64,000 nt of DNA, from positions 1 through 64,000 of the forward strand of contig NZ_AULM01000015.1 of the NCBI RefSeq assembly GCF_000422285.1, in the 5' to 3' direction. Below the pieces are notes generated by a model, which searched no databases, was not told the DNA's origin, and saw nothing but the letters and a program-made list of their open reading frames with translations. The stretch comes from Desulfatiglans anilini DSM 4660 (GTDB lineage Bacteria; Desulfobacterota; DSM-4660; Desulfatiglandales; Desulfatiglandaceae). Both the position numbers and the translations under genes were made by a program. This document shows positions 63,554 to 64,000 of this stretch, piece after piece. The number at the start of each line of letters is the position of its first letter. Position 1 is the stretch's first letter.

Positions 63554-64000
63554 ATGGGATACACGATCGATATTGACACGGGAGGTACGTTTACGGATGG
63601 ATTTTTTATGGGGGGCGGCAGAGTCAACACGGTCAAAGTGCCGACGACACCTCATGATCTTACCGTCTGCCTGATGAATAGTATCAGATCAGGAGCCGAG
63701 TCCTTCCAGATCGGAGTCGAAGATCTCCTGGCGCAGACGGACGTGATTCGATTTTCATCCACCATCGGCACGAATACCCTGATCGAAAGGAATGGGACCA
63801 AGATCGGCTTGCTGGTGAGCCGGGGCCGGGAGGAGGGTCTCGAGGTGGTGAACGAGGAGGATGATTCGCCCCTCGTTTACCCGGAGATGATCCGAAGCCT
63901 GAAAGGGGAGGTCGATGAAGAAGGGAACGAGAAGGCGGACCTCGACCGGGAGGAGGTGCTGAGATCGGCCCAGGAACTGCTCGATCAGGGTGCCCGATGC
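63554..64000 (+). CDS. Hydantoinase/oxoprolinase-family protein, N-terminal part (runs off the window)
   Basis: 149 codons are visible and the frame is open to the window edge. MGYTIDIDTGGTFTDGFFMG is the N-terminal phosphate-binding motif of the hydantoinase A/5-oxoprolinase family, and STIGTNTLIERNGTKIGLLV fits the next conserved block. GGGGAGG lies before the ATG at 63554. The family includes N-methylhydantoinase, 5-oxoprolinase and subunits of acetone and acetophenone carboxylases, which activate substrates by ATP-dependent phosphorylation. With a ligase and a carboxyltransferase just upstream, a ketone-carboxylase-type subunit is plausible but unproven; downstream genes would decide. Confidence 0.85.
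   Translation, partial: MGYTIDIDTGGTFTDGFFMGGGRVNTVKVPTTPHDLTVCLMNSIRSGAESFQIGVEDLLAQTDVIRFSSTIGTNTLIERNGTKIGLLVSRGREEGLEVVNEEDDSPLVYPEMIRSLKGEVDEEGNEKADLDREEVLRSAQELLDQGARC

Overview
The window is a G+C-rich bacterial chromosome segment with 41 protein-coding genes; the last one runs off the right edge. No rRNA, tRNA, CRISPR array or insertion sequence was found. The gene content fits an anaerobic, metabolically versatile bacterium of the Desulfobacterota (former deltaproteobacteria) type: a ferredoxin-type 2-oxoacid oxidoreductase, split PEP-synthase-like dikinases resembling phenylphosphate synthase, a phenylacetate-CoA-ligase-like enzyme, and a sigma-54 regulator. No 16S or other phylogenetic marker is present, so this assignment is inference.

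Layout. 1-5.9 kb (minus): a GNAT/nitrilase fusion, a two-gene 2-oxoacid:acceptor oxidoreductase (korAB-like) and an AAA/DUF4143 ATPase. 6.2-8 kb: glucose-6-phosphate isomerase with a visible promoter. 8.4-16.6 kb (plus): a copper/silver-type efflux operon (outer-membrane factor, small metal-binding protein, membrane-fusion protein, unusually long RND pump). 17.3-26 kb: a trehalose/glycogen island, treZ-glgX-treY (plus) facing a TreT-like trehalose synthase and a DUF5752 gene (minus). 26.5-31.9 kb (minus): a YbhGFSR-type ABC exporter. 32.1-35.7 kb (minus): a very large AT-rich orphan gene with a possible papain-like protease domain. 36.4-45.4 kb (minus): FAD oxidoreductases, a phosphatase-like protein, an SDR, a receiver-only response regulator and the first split dikinase. 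45.8-48.9 kb (plus): a large sigma-54 activator divergent from that dikinase, with a candidate -24/-12 promoter between them. 49.3-49.9 kb: a toxin-antitoxin pair. 50.4-53.4 kb (minus): thiolase, DUF35 protein, MFS exporter. 54.2-64 kb (plus): isochorismatase-like hydrolase, a second split dikinase pair, XRE-cupin regulator, Tm-1-like protein, acyl-CoA-ligase-like protein, carboxyltransferase and the start of a hydantoinase/oxoprolinase-type gene behind a promoter flanked by twin operators.

How the genes may work together. Glycogen can be debranched by GlgX, turned into trehalose by TreY and TreZ, and TreT provides a second route. The two dikinase regions look like substrate-activation modules: ATP-dependent phosphorylation of an unknown alcohol, phenol or enol, coupled to oxidoreductases in one case and to CoA ligation and carboxyl transfer in the other. 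The substrates cannot be read from sequence.

A family of dispersed intergenic palindromic repeats (six copies, two of them 162 bp full-length units) is the most striking non-coding feature. The large AT-rich orphan gene is the most striking coding feature. Many gene starts here were moved downstream of the longest reading frame because a clear Shine-Dalgarno sequence sits in front of an internal start codon.
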